Shown here in pieces: positions 48,355-62,132 of a stretch of DNA of 64,000 nt. The stretch's first letter is position 1. Every line of letters begins with the position of its first letter. The stretch comes from Streptomyces sp. HSG2 (GTDB lineage Bacteria > Actinomycetota > Actinomycetes > Streptomycetales > Streptomycetaceae), in contig NZ_CP066801.1 of NCBI RefSeq assembly GCF_016598575.1, forward strand, positions 868,001 through 932,000, in the 5' to 3' direction. Both the position numbers and the translations under genes were made by a program. A model generated the notes under the pieces. It was not told the origin of the DNA and made no database searches. It worked only from the letters and a program-made list of their open reading frames with translations.

Positions 48355-48798
48355 TCAGACGGGAGGTCTCGGGCTCAGCCCGACGAGCACGGGGCCCGTC
48401 GGCGGACCGACCAGGTCCGCGACGGTGAGCGGATCGAGGGTGGCGTAGAAGGCTTCCTGCGCCTGGCGCAGCGCACCGCGCAGCCGACAGGCCCCCCGCA
48501 GCGGACAGGGCGGCTCACCCTCGCAGGCCACCACCTCGCCCTCCCCTTCCAACTCCCTGACCAGCCAGCCGACCGAAGCCCTCCGCCCAAGCCCGGTGAG
48601 CACCAACCCTCCGCCCCGCCCGCGCCGCGCCTCCAGCACCCCGAGGTGCTGAAGGCGGGTGACGGCCTTGGCCATGTGCGTGGCGGGCACACCCACGGCC
48701 TCCGCCACCTCCTGGGTGGTCGAGGGACCTTCCTGCTCGGAGACCGCCAGGCGCATCACGGCACGGAGCGCCAGGTCGGTGAACTTCGTCAACCGCAC
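48355..48798 (-). CDS. nsrR: Nitric-oxide-sensing Rrf2-family repressor NsrR
   Basis: A 147-residue Rrf2-family regulator. The helix-turn-helix is TTQEVAEAVGVPATHMAKAVTRLQHLGVLEARRGRGGGLVL, and three cysteines in ACEGEPPCPLRGAC (near residues 92-105) are placed as the [Fe-S] ligands of NsrR. NO binding to the cluster would release DNA and switch on hmpA, which lies directly downstream. The start is GTG, 14 bases after a second operator-like repeat, implying autoregulation. Confidence 0.93.
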   Translation of the reverse strand: MRLTKFTDLALRAVMRLAVSEQEGPSTTQEVAEAVGVPATHMAKAVTRLQHLGVLEARRGRGGGLVLTGLGRRASVGWLVRELEGEGEVVACEGEPPCPLRGACRLRGALRQAQEAFYATLDPLTVADLVGPPTGPVLVGLSPRPPV

Positions 48799-48812
48799 AC
48801 CGGCAACCTAGC

Positions 48813-48836
48813 AAATACGCATCATGGATACCTATT
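48813..48836 (-). promoter_or_regulatory. NsrR-like operator at the nsrR promoter
   Basis: On the plus strand the arms read AATACGCATC and GATACCTATT, an imperfect inverted repeat agreeing at 8 of 10 positions. It has the same layout as the hmpA site and would allow NsrR to control its own gene. Confidence 0.7.
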
Positions 48837-48967
48837 AGTGGCCCCGGAGCGCCCTGTGTCCTCGGTCACGGCGAACCGTCTCCCCCCGGGCCGGCGGATC
48901 CCGGCCGCGAACACGCGCCCGCCCGCGCGCCCGTGAGGCCGGCCGACCCGGACCGGCCTCACCCGGG

Positions 48968-49408
48968 TCAGGCGCGGCGCAGCCGCACCACGGGGATGTC
49001 CCGTTCCGTGGTGCGCTGATACTCCGCGTAGTCCGGATAGACCTCCAGCAGGTGCGGCCAGACCCGGGCCTTCTCCTCGGGCGACAGGGTCTCGGCGCGG
49101 GCCTCGAACCTCTCCGTCCCCACCCTCACGTGGACGTCGGGATGCTCCATCATGCTGAGGTACCAGGCGGGATGGTGGGTGTGTCCGCCCTTCGAGGCGA
49201 CGATCAGGTAGTCCTCGCCGTCCCGTCCGTAGATGAGGACGGTGCGGTGCCACGCCCCGCTCTTGCGCCCCTCGTAGTCCAGCAGCAGACAGGGAGCCCC
49301 TCGCGCCTCGGTGGCCTCGGTGCCTCCCGACTCCTCGTAGCGCCGGGCCTGTTGCGCGACCCAGTCCAAGGCACTCATGCGCACGTCGTTCGGATCATAG
49401 GAAACCAT
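48968..49408 (-). CDS. Deazaflavin (F420)-dependent nitroreductase family protein
   Basis: A 146-residue protein of the Ddn/F420-dependent nitroreductase family: GAPCLLLDYEGRKSGAWHRTVLIYGRDGEDYLIVASKGGHTHHPAWYLSMMEHPDVHVRVG is the cofactor-binding core with the KGG..HPAWY motif near residue 75. It ends IPVVRLRRA. Substrate unknown. It lies 124 bases beyond the last importer gene, on the same strand, and is probably a separate unit, though read-through is possible. Confidence 0.88.
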   Translation of the reverse strand: MVSYDPNDVRMSALDWVAQQARRYEESGGTEATEARGAPCLLLDYEGRKSGAWHRTVLIYGRDGEDYLIVASKGGHTHHPAWYLSMMEHPDVHVRVGTERFEARAETLSPEEKARVWPHLLEVYPDYAEYQRTTERDIPVVRLRRA

Positions 49409-49532
49409 GATCTACATGGTATGGCCCTCGGAGAGGGACCGCTCCGTCCCACGCCGCCCGGGCCGATACGGGTGGGGCGCGGTGGCCGGAATCATGCGGT
49501 GTGGTCGAGGTCGAGCGCCGGACGGCCGAGGC

Positions 49533-50381
49533 TCACGGATCGGCCCTCTCCACCGGACGGCCGCCACCGGCCGCCGCTCGCTCGGCGACGTCCGTCACGA
49601 CCGACCCGTCCGCCAGGGGACGGGCCGCGTAGGTGATGCGCACGACACCGTCGTCGTGGCGCGCGGTCGAGGCGCGAACGCCGAAGACATCGGCGAGCAG
49701 TCCGGGGGTCAGGACGTCGAGAACGGGTCCGGCCGCCGCCACGGCCCCCTCCCGAAGGACGACCAACTGATCGCAGAGGCGGGCGGCCAGATCCAGGTCG
49801 TGCAGCACGGCGAGCGTGGTCACGCCGGTGGCCCGGACCAGGTCGAGCAACTCGAAGCGTGCCCGAATGTCCAGATGATTGGTCAGCTCGTCCAACACCA
49901 GAACCCGGGGCCGCTGCGCCAGAGCACGGGCCAACAGGACCCGCTGCCGTTCCCCGCCGGAGAGCGAGGCGTAGGGCCTCCCGGCGAACGGCCCGACGCC
50001 ACATCGGTCGATGGCCCCCCGGACGACCTCCCGGTCCTCCGGGCCGTCGCGGCCGAGCAACCCGTGGTGGGGCGTCCGGCCGAGGGCCACGATCTCCGCC
50101 GCGGTCAGCCCCGCGGTGTTCCCCCCGGCATCCTGGAGGACGGCCGCCGTGCGGCGGGCCGCGCCCCGCGGGGACAGGTCCCACACGTCGTCGCCGCCGA
50201 CCCGCACCGCCCCGCACCGGGGCCGCAGGGAGCGGTACACCGTGCGCAACAGGGTCGATTTCCCGGAGCCGTTGGGGCCGACGAGGCCGACGATGTCCCC
50301 CTCCTCGGCCCGCAGACTCACCTCGCGCAGGATCGGATGGTCGTCCAGGGTGACGTGGATCCGGTCGACGATCAGTCTCAT
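49533..50381 (-). CDS. Metallophore ABC transporter ATPase (FecE type)
   Basis: A 282-residue ABC ATPase of the FecE/BtuD type: Walker A GPNGSGKST near residue 36, Q-loop AVLQDAGGN, signature LSGGERQRV near 139, Walker B VLVLDELTNHLD and switch LHDLD. It is the last gene of the minus-strand run that includes the isonitrile lipopeptide genes and follows the permease by three bases. It most likely powers re-uptake of the metal-loaded product rather than a general siderophore. Confidence 0.92.
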   Translation of the reverse strand: MRLIVDRIHVTLDDHPILREVSLRAEEGDIVGLVGPNGSGKSTLLRTVYRSLRPRCGAVRVGGDDVWDLSPRGAARRTAAVLQDAGGNTAGLTAAEIVALGRTPHHGLLGRDGPEDREVVRGAIDRCGVGPFAGRPYASLSGGERQRVLLARALAQRPRVLVLDELTNHLDIRARFELLDLVRATGVTTLAVLHDLDLAARLCDQLVVLREGAVAAAGPVLDVLTPGLLADVFGVRASTARHDDGVVRITYAARPLADGSVVTDVAERAAAGGGRPVERADP

Positions 50382-50384
50382 GGT

Positions 50385-51524
50385 TCAGTCCAGGCCCTTG
50401 TTGCGGCGGAGCAGCCAGAGGAAGAAGGGGGCGCCGAGCAGGGCCGTGAGGACACCCAGCGGCAGTTCGTTCGGACGGTTCAGAGTGCGGGACAGCAGGT
50501 CGACCAGGACCAGGTAGAGCGCTCCGAGCAGGGCCGTCAGAGGCAGCAGCCGGCGATGGTCGGCGCCCATGGTCAGCCGCACCAGGTGAGGGATCATCAG
50601 CCCGACGAAGCCGATCCCGCCCGCGACGGCGACGCAGGCACCGGTCAGCAGCGCGCTGAGGACCAGCAGCGCCGCGCGCAGGCGGTTCACGTCGACGCCC
50701 AGCGCCGTCGCGGACTCGTCGCCGGCGAGCAGGACGTTCAGACGACGCCCGAACAGGGCGAGCAGCGTGGTGGTCAGCAGGACCACCGCCGCCACCGTGG
50801 GGATACGAGCCCAGTCGGCGCCGGCCACGCTGCCCAGCATCCAGAACATGATCGTGCGCAACTCGGTCGGCGTCGCCAGAAGCTGGACGTAGCTGGTCGC
50901 CGAGAGGAAGACATAGCCGACCGCCACGCCCGCCAGGACCAGCCGGACCGGCGCCATCCGCCCCCCACGCCGTCCCAGGGCGAAGACGAGCGCGCCGGCG
51001 AGGACGGCACCCAGGAAGGCCGCGGCCGACACCCCGACCCCGGCGAGTACGGCGCCGCCGCCCAGGGTGATGACCAGAGCCGCGCCGAGTGTCGCCCCGT
51101 AGGAGAAGCCCAAGACGGTCGGGTCGGCCAGCGGATTGGACACGACCGTCTGGAGGACGGCCCCGGCCACCGCCAGACCGGCGCCCACGAGCGCCGCCAA
51201 CACCACGCGCGGGGTCCGGAACTCCCAGACGATCTGGTCCAGCGCCGGGTCGGTGGGCAGCGCTCCCCCACCGGTGACGTGGTGCCGGACGACCGCCCAC
51301 ACGTCGCCGACGGGTATGTCCACCGCGCCGATGCCGATCGCCGCGATCATCGTGACGACCAGGGACGCGGGCAGCAGGGTGAACGCCAGCGGGACGGCGA
51401 TCCGCCTCAGAACGCGTCCGGGTGAAGCGTCTTCGCGATCTCCTCGACCGCCAGGGCGTTGCTCGGGCCGAGGTAGATCGAGTCGGACAGGGTCAGGTAG
51501 GCGTCGTTCTCGGCTGCCGGCCAC
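50385..51524 (-). CDS. Metallophore ABC transporter permease (FecCD type)
   Basis: A FecCD permease of at most 379 residues with about nine or ten hydrophobic segments; EFRTPRVVLAALVGAGLAVAGAVLQTVVSNPLADPTVLGFSYGA and GGIGFVGLMIPHLVRLTMG are family motifs. The start is uncertain. The GTG at 51524 overlaps the receptor gene by 118 bases, and the first 38 residues have no family pattern. The first membrane segment begins just after a CTG at 51410 that overlaps the receptor stop (CTGA). It is a single, unfused permease, so a homodimer is expected, unlike the fused one at 4616. Confidence 0.9.
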   Translation of the reverse strand: MAGSRERRLPDPVRLDLPRPEQRPGGRGDREDASPGRVLRRIAVPLAFTLLPASLVVTMIAAIGIGAVDIPVGDVWAVVRHHVTGGGALPTDPALDQIVWEFRTPRVVLAALVGAGLAVAGAVLQTVVSNPLADPTVLGFSYGATLGAALVITLGGGAVLAGVGVSAAAFLGAVLAGALVFALGRRGGRMAPVRLVLAGVAVGYVFLSATSYVQLLATPTELRTIMFWMLGSVAGADWARIPTVAAVVLLTTTLLALFGRRLNVLLAGDESATALGVDVNRLRAALLVLSALLTGACVAVAGGIGFVGLMIPHLVRLTMGADHRRLLPLTALLGALYLVLVDLLSRTLNRPNELPLGVLTALLGAPFFLWLLRRNKGLD

Positions 51525-52453
51525 TGGGGGAACTCCTTGAGCAGCTTCTCGGCGTAGCCCGCCGGATCGGGGTCGTTGTAGCCGATCACCACGAGGGCGT
51601 CGACGTCGGTCGCGGCGACCTTCTCCTTGCTCAGGTCGGCGAAGGCGGTCTCGGAGGCGTCCTCGAAGGCGTTGACGGCGCCCGCCTTGTCGAGGATGTC
51701 GTTGTAGATGCCCTTGGCGGCGATCGAACTGAAGTCGTTCGTGCCCATCGACATGTTGGAGATCACCACCATGACCTTGGGACGCTCCTCGCCCGCCACC
51801 TTCTCCGCGACCGCGGCGATCTCGCGTTTCGAATCGGCGATCAACTCCTCGGCCTTGTCGCCGACGTCGAAGACCCGGCCCAGGTCACGGAGCAGCCGGT
51901 AGCTGTCCTCGATGGTCATCGCGGTGGTGTCCTGATCGCAACCCCGCGGGGAGACGTACGTCGCGGCCCCGGCCTCCCGAAGCTGGTCGCGCGTGGCGAA
52001 GCCGTTCCGCCCGTCGAACCCGTACGCCGTGGTCGAGAGCACCAGATCGGGGCGCAGGGAGATCATCGCCTCGCGAGGGATGTCGAAGGCGTCGTTGAGC
52101 TCGATTCCCCCGTCCGGCAGTTCGTCGATGGCCTTCGCGCGGCCCGGCACCTCGGACATGCCGTAGGTCTGCTGATTGGCGACGATCCGGTCGCCCAGAC
52201 CCAGGGCGAGAAGGGTCGACACCTCCGCGACCGTGGCCCCGTTCATGACCACGACGCGTTCCGGCGCCTGATCGAAGGTCAATTCCTGGCCGCAGTTCTC
52301 CAGGGTGACCGGATACCCGGCCCCGGCGGATCCGGACGCGCCGGGGGCCGCCTCGGCGTCGTCCGAGTCCGGCGAGGCTCCTCCGCCGCAGGCGGCGGTC
52401 AGGAAGCAGAGTGCTGCGGCCGAGGCGGCCAGGAACGGCCGATGCGTCGACAT
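51407..52453 (-). CDS. Metallophore-binding lipoprotein (FecB type)
   Basis: A 348-residue binding lipoprotein. The signal peptide ends CFLTAACGGGAS, a lipobox, then an Asp/Ala-rich linker and the binding fold with ERVVVMNGATVAEVSTLLALGLGDRI, LRPDLVLSTTAYGF and VDALVVIGYNDP. The ATG at 52453 has AAGGAG upstream. It begins 102 bases after the NRPS on the same strand. This placement inside a biosynthetic operon argues that its ligand is the metal complex of the isonitrile product. Confidence 0.92.
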   Translation of the reverse strand: MSTHRPFLAASAAALCFLTAACGGGASPDSDDAEAAPGASGSAGAGYPVTLENCGQELTFDQAPERVVVMNGATVAEVSTLLALGLGDRIVANQQTYGMSEVPGRAKAIDELPDGGIELNDAFDIPREAMISLRPDLVLSTTAYGFDGRNGFATRDQLREAGAATYVSPRGCDQDTTAMTIEDSYRLLRDLGRVFDVGDKAEELIADSKREIAAVAEKVAGEERPKVMVVISNMSMGTNDFSSIAAKGIYNDILDKAGAVNAFEDASETAFADLSKEKVAATDVDALVVIGYNDPDPAGYAEKLLKEFPQWPAAENDAYLTLSDSIYLGPSNALAVEEIAKTLHPDAF

Positions 52454-52555
52454 GCGGGCTCCTTGGGTGAGGTGGGCCGGTGGCCCGAGGTGTACTGATG
52501 CAAGTGGTCGTGGCGCGTGCGCCACGAGTTCCCGCCCCCCGGCGGATTCCCGGCG

Positions 52556-56966
<4,411 letters not shown>

Positions 56967-56980
<14 letters not shown>

Positions 56981-57284
56981 GGCCCGCTCCCCCGCCTTCC
57001 TCGCACAGCAACCGCCACCAGTCGCCGAAGGTGGCGCACTCGGCGAGTTGGAGATAGGTCACCCGCGCGCCGCCGTTCCGCCAGCGTTCCAGCAGCGTCG
57101 CGATCCGCAGGGAGTCCAGTCCCGCGTCCAACGGGCTCTGCGAGAGGTCGACCTCGTCGGGCTCCAGGAACAGGCACTCCGCCAGGTCCGCGCGGAAGGC
57201 CTCCGGAGTGAGCGGTGGGTGCCCGGGTCCCTCTGGCGTCGAGGGCCCGGAAGGGGGCGTTTCGGGCAGGGGTGGTTCAGGCAT
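56967..57284 (-). CDS. scoB: Acyl carrier protein of the isonitrile pathway
   Basis: A 105-residue acyl carrier protein with a Pro-rich N-terminal tail and the phosphopantetheine site in PLDAGLDSLRIATLLERW (Ser58). YLQLAECATFGDWWRLL ends the helical bundle. In the ScoB role it carries the unsaturated fatty acyl chain while Gly is added and oxidised to the isonitrile. The ATG at 57284 follows a purine stretch (GAGAGAG). It overlaps the NRPS start and is the intermediate between ligase and synthetase. Confidence 0.9.
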
Positions 57285-57337
57285 GGGGGCTCTCTCTCGG
57301 ATGGCAGTGGCGGACGGGCGGCGCGTGGCGCGGCCGG

Positions 57338-58921
57338 TCAGTTGACCTTGCGCTCGGTGTCGGTCCAGAAGCGGTCGCGCAGCTCGCGGCGGAGGATCTT
57401 GCCGCTGGGGTTGCGGGGTACGGCGTCGACGAAGTCGTACCGGGAGGGCCGCTTGAAGCTCGCCAGCCGCGGCACGAGGAAGGTGTGGAGTTCCCGGGCG
57501 GTTGGCGGTCGCTGCGGGTCGGGGACGACGAAGGCGTGCGCGTACTCCCCCCAGCGCTCGTCCGGGGCGCCGACCACGACCGCCTCGACGACGCCCGGGT
57601 GGGTTTCCAGGACGTTCTCGATCTCGGCGGGGTAGACGTTCTCGCCGGCGACGATGACGGTGTCCTTGACGCGGTCCAGGATGAACACGTGGCCGTCCTC
57701 GTCGAGACGGCCGGCGTCGCCGGTGTGGATCCAGCCGTCGACTAGGGTCTCGGCGGTCTTGTCGGGCAGCCCCCAGTACTCCACCATCCGGGCGGGCGTG
57801 TGCAGGCAGACCTCGCCGACCGCGCCCGTGGGGAGCCGGTGCCCTCGCTCGTCGACGACCTTGACCCGTACCCCCGGGTAGGGGCGGCCGGCGGCCCGCA
57901 TGAGCCGGCCACCCGGGACGTGGGCGGCGGGCGGCAGGCAGACGGCGGTGTTGCCGGTCTCGGTCAGACCGTAGATCTGGGCGAACTCGCAGTCGAAGAC
58001 GGCGAGGCTCTCCTCCAACAGCGCCTCGGAGATCGGCGAGCCCCCGTAGACGACCTTGCGCAGGCCGACGAAGTCCGCCTGGGTGACACCGGGTTCCGCG
58101 AGCATCATGCGGAGCATGGCGGGAACCACGCAGGCGGTGGTGACTCCCAGGTCGCGGACGAGGTCGACGGCGCCGGCGGCCGTGAAGGAGGGCATGGCGA
58201 CGACGGTCGTGCCGGCGGCGAGGTTCTGGGTGGCCCACCACAAACCCCCGACGTGGAAGCCGGGGATGCCGACGAGGGCGACGTCTCCCGGCCGCCAGTC
58301 GATCCAGTCCAGCCCCTCGCTCGCCAGGGCGTCCCGGATCGCGAAGAAGCTGCGGTGGGCGAGGACGACGCCCTTGGGCAGACCGGTGGTCCCGCTGGTG
58401 TAGAGCTGGGCCACGGGGGTGTCGGGCCCGGGCTCGAAGCCCGGGTCGTCCTCGCCGTGCCCGTCGCGCCAGGCCGGGATGTCGCCGACCCGCACGACGG
58501 TCGCGGCGAAGCCCGCGGCCGCGTCCTCGACGAGCGGGGCGCGCTCGTCGTCCAGGAACAGCAACCGGGTCCCGGAGTCGCGGAGGATGTGCCCGACCTC
58601 GGGCGCGGTCAGCCGCCAGTTGACGGGCACCAGCACGGCCCCGGTCTTGGCGCAGGCCAGGAGGGCCTCGTAGTAGTACTCGGACTCCTTGGCCAGGTAG
58701 GCCACGCGGTCACCTTCCGCGATCCCCTCGGCCCGAAGGGCGTGGGCCAGGCGGTTGCCTCGCCGATGCAGTTCGGCGTGGGTGACGGTGCGTCCCTCGC
58801 AGATCACGGCGGCGACGTCCGCGGCGTGCCGGGCGTGGAGGCGGGCGGTGTGGACGAGTGTCCGCGGACCGGTGTGCTGGGACCCGGGGGCGCGGGTCGA
58901 CGGCCTTCCTTCCGACTCCAC
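57338..58921 (-). CDS. scoC: Fatty acyl-ACP ligase of the isonitrile pathway
   Basis: A 527-residue AMP-forming ligase of the ANL superfamily: LYTSGTTGLPKG near residue 187, YGLTETGN near 330, GWIHTGDAGRLDEDG near 410 and the catalytic Lys in NPSGKILRREL at the C-terminus. In the ScoC/FadD10-like role it activates an unsaturated fatty acid and transfers it to the ACP. The GTG at 58921 has GAAGGGAG upstream; the first 20 residues are poorly conserved. It sits 53 bases before the ACP gene. Confidence 0.92.
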   Translation of the reverse strand: MESEGRPSTRAPGSQHTGPRTLVHTARLHARHAADVAAVICEGRTVTHAELHRRGNRLAHALRAEGIAEGDRVAYLAKESEYYYEALLACAKTGAVLVPVNWRLTAPEVGHILRDSGTRLLFLDDERAPLVEDAAAGFAATVVRVGDIPAWRDGHGEDDPGFEPGPDTPVAQLYTSGTTGLPKGVVLAHRSFFAIRDALASEGLDWIDWRPGDVALVGIPGFHVGGLWWATQNLAAGTTVVAMPSFTAAGAVDLVRDLGVTTACVVPAMLRMMLAEPGVTQADFVGLRKVVYGGSPISEALLEESLAVFDCEFAQIYGLTETGNTAVCLPPAAHVPGGRLMRAAGRPYPGVRVKVVDERGHRLPTGAVGEVCLHTPARMVEYWGLPDKTAETLVDGWIHTGDAGRLDEDGHVFILDRVKDTVIVAGENVYPAEIENVLETHPGVVEAVVVGAPDERWGEYAHAFVVPDPQRPPTARELHTFLVPRLASFKRPSRYDFVDAVPRNPSGKILRRELRDRFWTDTERKVN

Positions 58922-58962
58922 GGGCGATCTCCCTTCGGGGTTGGGGGCGTTGGGGTCTCGGG

Positions 58963-59517
58963 TCAGGCGATGTTGACGAAGGCGAGGGTGGCCTCGCCGT
59001 CGCTCCGGCCGCCGTGCGCGTCCCGGTAGCGAAAGGCGGTCCGGGCGTGGAGGAAGGGGCCGCCGGTCCCTGAAGCGCGCCGGGTGACGGAGCGGAACTC
59101 CATCTCGCCGGTGAAGGACCGCGGATCGATGGGCCGGCGGAAGCCGGCCGTGAAGCGGGCGATGAGGATGTCCGGGAGCTGGTGGCGCCAGAAGTCGTCG
59201 AGGGTCCACTCCTCGAAGCCGGTCAGGAGTCGCTCCTTCACGGACTTGGCCACCAGGTAGTACATCATCTGGTTGTAGGCGATGTTGATCTCGACCGAGT
59301 TCAGGTGGCCGGTGTCGTCGATGTAGCAGGACTCGCCGATCGCGAAGGCGCAGCGGGCCGAGGACAGTCCGTCGGCGGCGGTGACCTCGGCGGACTTGAG
59401 GTACTCGCAGTGCGGCTTGTAGGGCGCCAGAACCCGGGCCAGCAGCTCCTCGTCGGTGGGATGGACGCGCCCGGGCGAGCCGTCCGCGCGGTCGGCGGTG
59501 GCGGACGGCGGGTTCAC
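58963..59517 (-). CDS. scoD: FcoT/ScoD-like enzyme of the isonitrile pathway
   Basis: A 184-residue hot-dog-fold protein of the FcoT/ScoD family. The FcoT signature [26 protein letters not shown] spans about residues 58-84, and the C-terminal strand [19 protein letters not shown] follows. In characterised pathways ScoD adds glycine to the beta carbon of the unsaturated acyl-ACP and releases the amino acid adduct. The GTG overlaps the dioxygenase stop as GTGA, so the two enzymes acting in sequence are co-translated. Confidence 0.92.
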   Translation of the reverse strand: MNPPSATADRADGSPGRVHPTDEELLARVLAPYKPHCEYLKSAEVTAADGLSSARCAFAIGESCYIDDTGHLNSVEINIAYNQMMYYLVAKSVKERLLTGFEEWTLDDFWRHQLPDILIARFTAGFRRPIDPRSFTGEMEFRSVTRRASGTGGPFLHARTAFRYRDAHGGRSDGEATLAFVNIA

Positions 59518-60404
59518 GCGGCGTCCATCCCCTCGTACAGCGGGTGTTCGTCGTGGACGGTGACCCGGTGGGAGACGGTCGGCTCGGGCGCGGTGGTGTG
59601 GCGGGCCCGGTGCACGAGACTGCGGTTGTCCCAGACGAGGAGGTCGCCGCGCTCGAAGCCCTGGAGGTGGATCGCCTCGTGCCCGAAGGTGTGGTCGAGT
59701 TGCCCGGTGGCCTCGAAGAGGCGCCGGAGCAGGGCTTCGTCCAACGGCTCCCCCCGCGCGTCCTCGATGCCGACGGTGAAGCCCTCGCTCACGTACAGGA
59801 CGGTCTCGCCGGTCATCGGGTGCGTGAAGGTGGTGGGTCGCACGACCGGCGGGGTCCGCTCCTCGATCTCGTCGATGATCTCGGAGATCGGTCGGTAGAC
59901 GTCGTGCGGACGGATCTTGAAGTACTTGCGCACCGAGTGCCGGCAACGGGTCCCGGCGATCTCCCGCTTGAGCCCCTCCGGCAGCCGCTCGTAGGCCCTG
60001 CCCATGTCGATGAAGTACGTGCCGCGGTCCTTCTCCGGAACGACCTGCGGATGGATCAGGGTGATGCCGAAGGGGTCGGGCATGAACTGGTAGTCGGCGT
60101 GCCAGAACTTGCCGGTCTTCGGGACGCCCACCTGCCTGCCGTTCTCGGGGACGTTGGAGGAGACGAAGACCTCCGGGACCTCGGGGTGCCGGTACATCGG
60201 TTCGTAGTAGGTCTCCGGGCGGCCCAGGCGCCGGCCCAGTTCGAGGAACTCGCGGGGGGAGAGGCGCTGCCCCCTCACTATGGCGATCTTCTTGGTGTAG
60301 ACCGCTCGCTTCAGCTCGCGGATGTCGGCGTCGGTGGCCGTGGCGGCGTCGAGGCCCTCCACGATCGCGCCGAGCGCGGCGTCGGGTTGGTCCTTGATGT
60401 GCAT
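59514..60404 (-). CDS. scoE: ScoE-like non-heme iron isonitrile synthase
   Basis: A 296-residue TauD/TfdA-fold Fe(II)/2-oxoglutarate oxygenase. The iron facial triad is His102, Asp104 (WHADYQ) and His265 (LVHRARH); Arg280 in SHRVTVHD fits the 2-oxoglutarate anchor. Tyr66-Tyr67 (ETYYEP), Lys163 and Arg165 (YFKIRP) occupy the positions where ScoE holds the Gly-derived carboxylate, as far as I recall the ScoE site. It should oxidatively decarboxylate the N-carboxymethyl amine to the isonitrile. GGAAG precedes the ATG at 60404. Confidence in the family is high. Confidence 0.93.
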   Translation of the reverse strand: MHIKDQPDAALGAIVEGLDAATATDADIRELKRAVYTKKIAIVRGQRLSPREFLELGRRLGRPETYYEPMYRHPEVPEVFVSSNVPENGRQVGVPKTGKFWHADYQFMPDPFGITLIHPQVVPEKDRGTYFIDMGRAYERLPEGLKREIAGTRCRHSVRKYFKIRPHDVYRPISEIIDEIEERTPPVVRPTTFTHPMTGETVLYVSEGFTVGIEDARGEPLDEALLRRLFEATGQLDHTFGHEAIHLQGFERGDLLVWDNRSLVHRARHTTAPEPTVSHRVTVHDEHPLYEGMDAA

Positions 60405-60535
60405 GACTTCCGGTCCTTCGAGAGATCGTGGAGGGTCGGACGAGGGTGCGGTGCCGGGCGAGCCGGGTGGCGCGGCGGGGCCGCAGTGGACGGACGGGGC
60501 GGGGGTGGGCGGAGGGGCGCGCCGGGCGACGGCGG

Positions 60536-61915
60536 TCACGACGTCGCGACCCGGGTGGCGGCGCGCCTCGGTGCGAGAGCGAGGAGCACCCCGCCGCACA
60601 GGACCGCCGCCGCGGCGAAGACGGCGGCGCGTATCCCGTCCAGTCGGGCGGAGTCCGGCGGCCCGTGGTCGAAGCCGCCGGCCAGGGCGACGAGGAGGGC
60701 GAGTCCGACAGCCCCGCCGACTTGGAGGGTGGTCGACGCCATGCCGGAGGCGACCCCCTGGTCCGCCGCCGGCACCCCGGAGGCGGCGACGATCCACATG
60801 CCGGTCCAGACGGCTCCCTGGCCCAGTCCCAGCAGGACGATCCCGGGGAGCAGCCGGGTGTACGGGCCGTCGGCGGTCAGAGCCGACGCGAGGGCCGCCG
60901 CACCGACTGCGCCGGCGAGCATGCCGCCGGCGAGTACGCGCCGGACGCCGATCCGGGCGACGGCCCGTTCGCCGGCGTGGGTGCCGAGGGCGGTCACCAG
61001 GGCAGGGACGAGGAAGGCCAGTCCCGTCGCGAACGCGCTGTACTCACGGACGTCACGGAAGTACAGCGTCATGAAGTAGGGAAGCGTGCTGAAGCCGGCG
61101 CTGTAGAGCGCGGTGAGCGCCATCGCGGCGATCAGACGACGGTGGGCGAGGAGTCGGCCGGGCACCAGCGGGTCCCGGGAGCGGATCTCGACCACGGCGA
61201 AGGCGGTCAGCAGGACGATCGACAGCGCCCCGCAGACCAGCGCGGACGGACTGCCCCACCCGGCCTGGGGGGCGTGCGCCAGCCAGAACACCAGGAGCGA
61301 GACCCCACCGGTGGCGGCGAGCGCGCCGGCGAGGTCGAACCGGCGGGTCTTCGCGCGGGGGCCGTCGGGCGGGAAGAGCCGGGAGCCCGCCCAGGCCAGG
61401 GCCACCCCCATGGGCACGTTGACGAAGAACACCGACGGCCACCCGAAGGACTGGACCAGGACGCCGCCGAGGAGCGATCCGAAGCAGAGGCCGCCGGCCC
61501 CGGCGGCGCCCCACACCGCCAGGGCGCGGTTCCGCGCGGGCCCCTCCTCGTAGATCGTGTTGATCAGGGCGAGGGTCGCGGGGAACAGCAGTGATCCGCC
61601 GACCCCCTGGACGGCCCGCACGGCGACCAGTACACCGGCCGATTCGGTGAGTCCGCCGACCAGGGAGGACCCCGCGTACACGAGCGCGGCGGCGACGAAG
61701 GTCCGACGGCGGCCCAACAGGTCGGCGGCCCGGCCGCCCAGCAGCAGGAACCCACCCGTCGTCACCACGTAGGCGCTGACCACCCACTGGAGGTGGTGGG
61801 GCGCGAACCCGAGGTCGGAGCCGATGTCCGGCAGGGCGACGTACACGATGTTGTAGTCGAGGGCGATGACCAACTGCGCCAGCGCCAGAACGAGGAGCGG
61901 AAGTCGCGCTCGCAC
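60536..61915 (-). CDS. MFS exporter of the isonitrile cluster
   Basis: A 459-residue DHA2-type major facilitator with about 14 hydrophobic segments. It shows the motif A loop [14 protein letters not shown] near residue 60 and [20 protein letters not shown] near 99. Lying upstream of scoE by 131 bases on the same strand, it is the probable exporter of the finished compound. The start is GTG at 61915, with GAAGGAGG upstream. A 217-base gap before it holds AT-richer sequence (TTTTCAAGG...GTTATCGTG) that could be the cluster promoter. Confidence 0.9.
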   Translation of the reverse strand: MRARLPLLVLALAQLVIALDYNIVYVALPDIGSDLGFAPHHLQWVVSAYVVTTGGFLLLGGRAADLLGRRRTFVAAALVYAGSSLVGGLTESAGVLVAVRAVQGVGGSLLFPATLALINTIYEEGPARNRALAVWGAAGAGGLCFGSLLGGVLVQSFGWPSVFFVNVPMGVALAWAGSRLFPPDGPRAKTRRFDLAGALAATGGVSLLVFWLAHAPQAGWGSPSALVCGALSIVLLTAFAVVEIRSRDPLVPGRLLAHRRLIAAMALTALYSAGFSTLPYFMTLYFRDVREYSAFATGLAFLVPALVTALGTHAGERAVARIGVRRVLAGGMLAGAVGAAALASALTADGPYTRLLPGIVLLGLGQGAVWTGMWIVAASGVPAADQGVASGMASTTLQVGGAVGLALLVALAGGFDHGPPDSARLDGIRAAVFAAAAVLCGGVLLALAPRRAATRVATS

Positions 61916-62132
61916 CGGTCGGCATCCTCCTTCACAGCACGCACGAAACAGGGCAGAACAATTCGAGGCGACCGTGCGAGGGTCGGCGAATTTCGGTCAC
62001 GATAACACCCCCGAGTGGCCTTGAAAAGAAGGCCGAATCGTCTCGCGGAAGCATCGGGGTATTTCTGGGCAGCGCGAAATTCCGGCAGTCTCGCGCCTGC
62101 CGGCGACAGCCCTCGCGTACGGCTCCCGAGAG

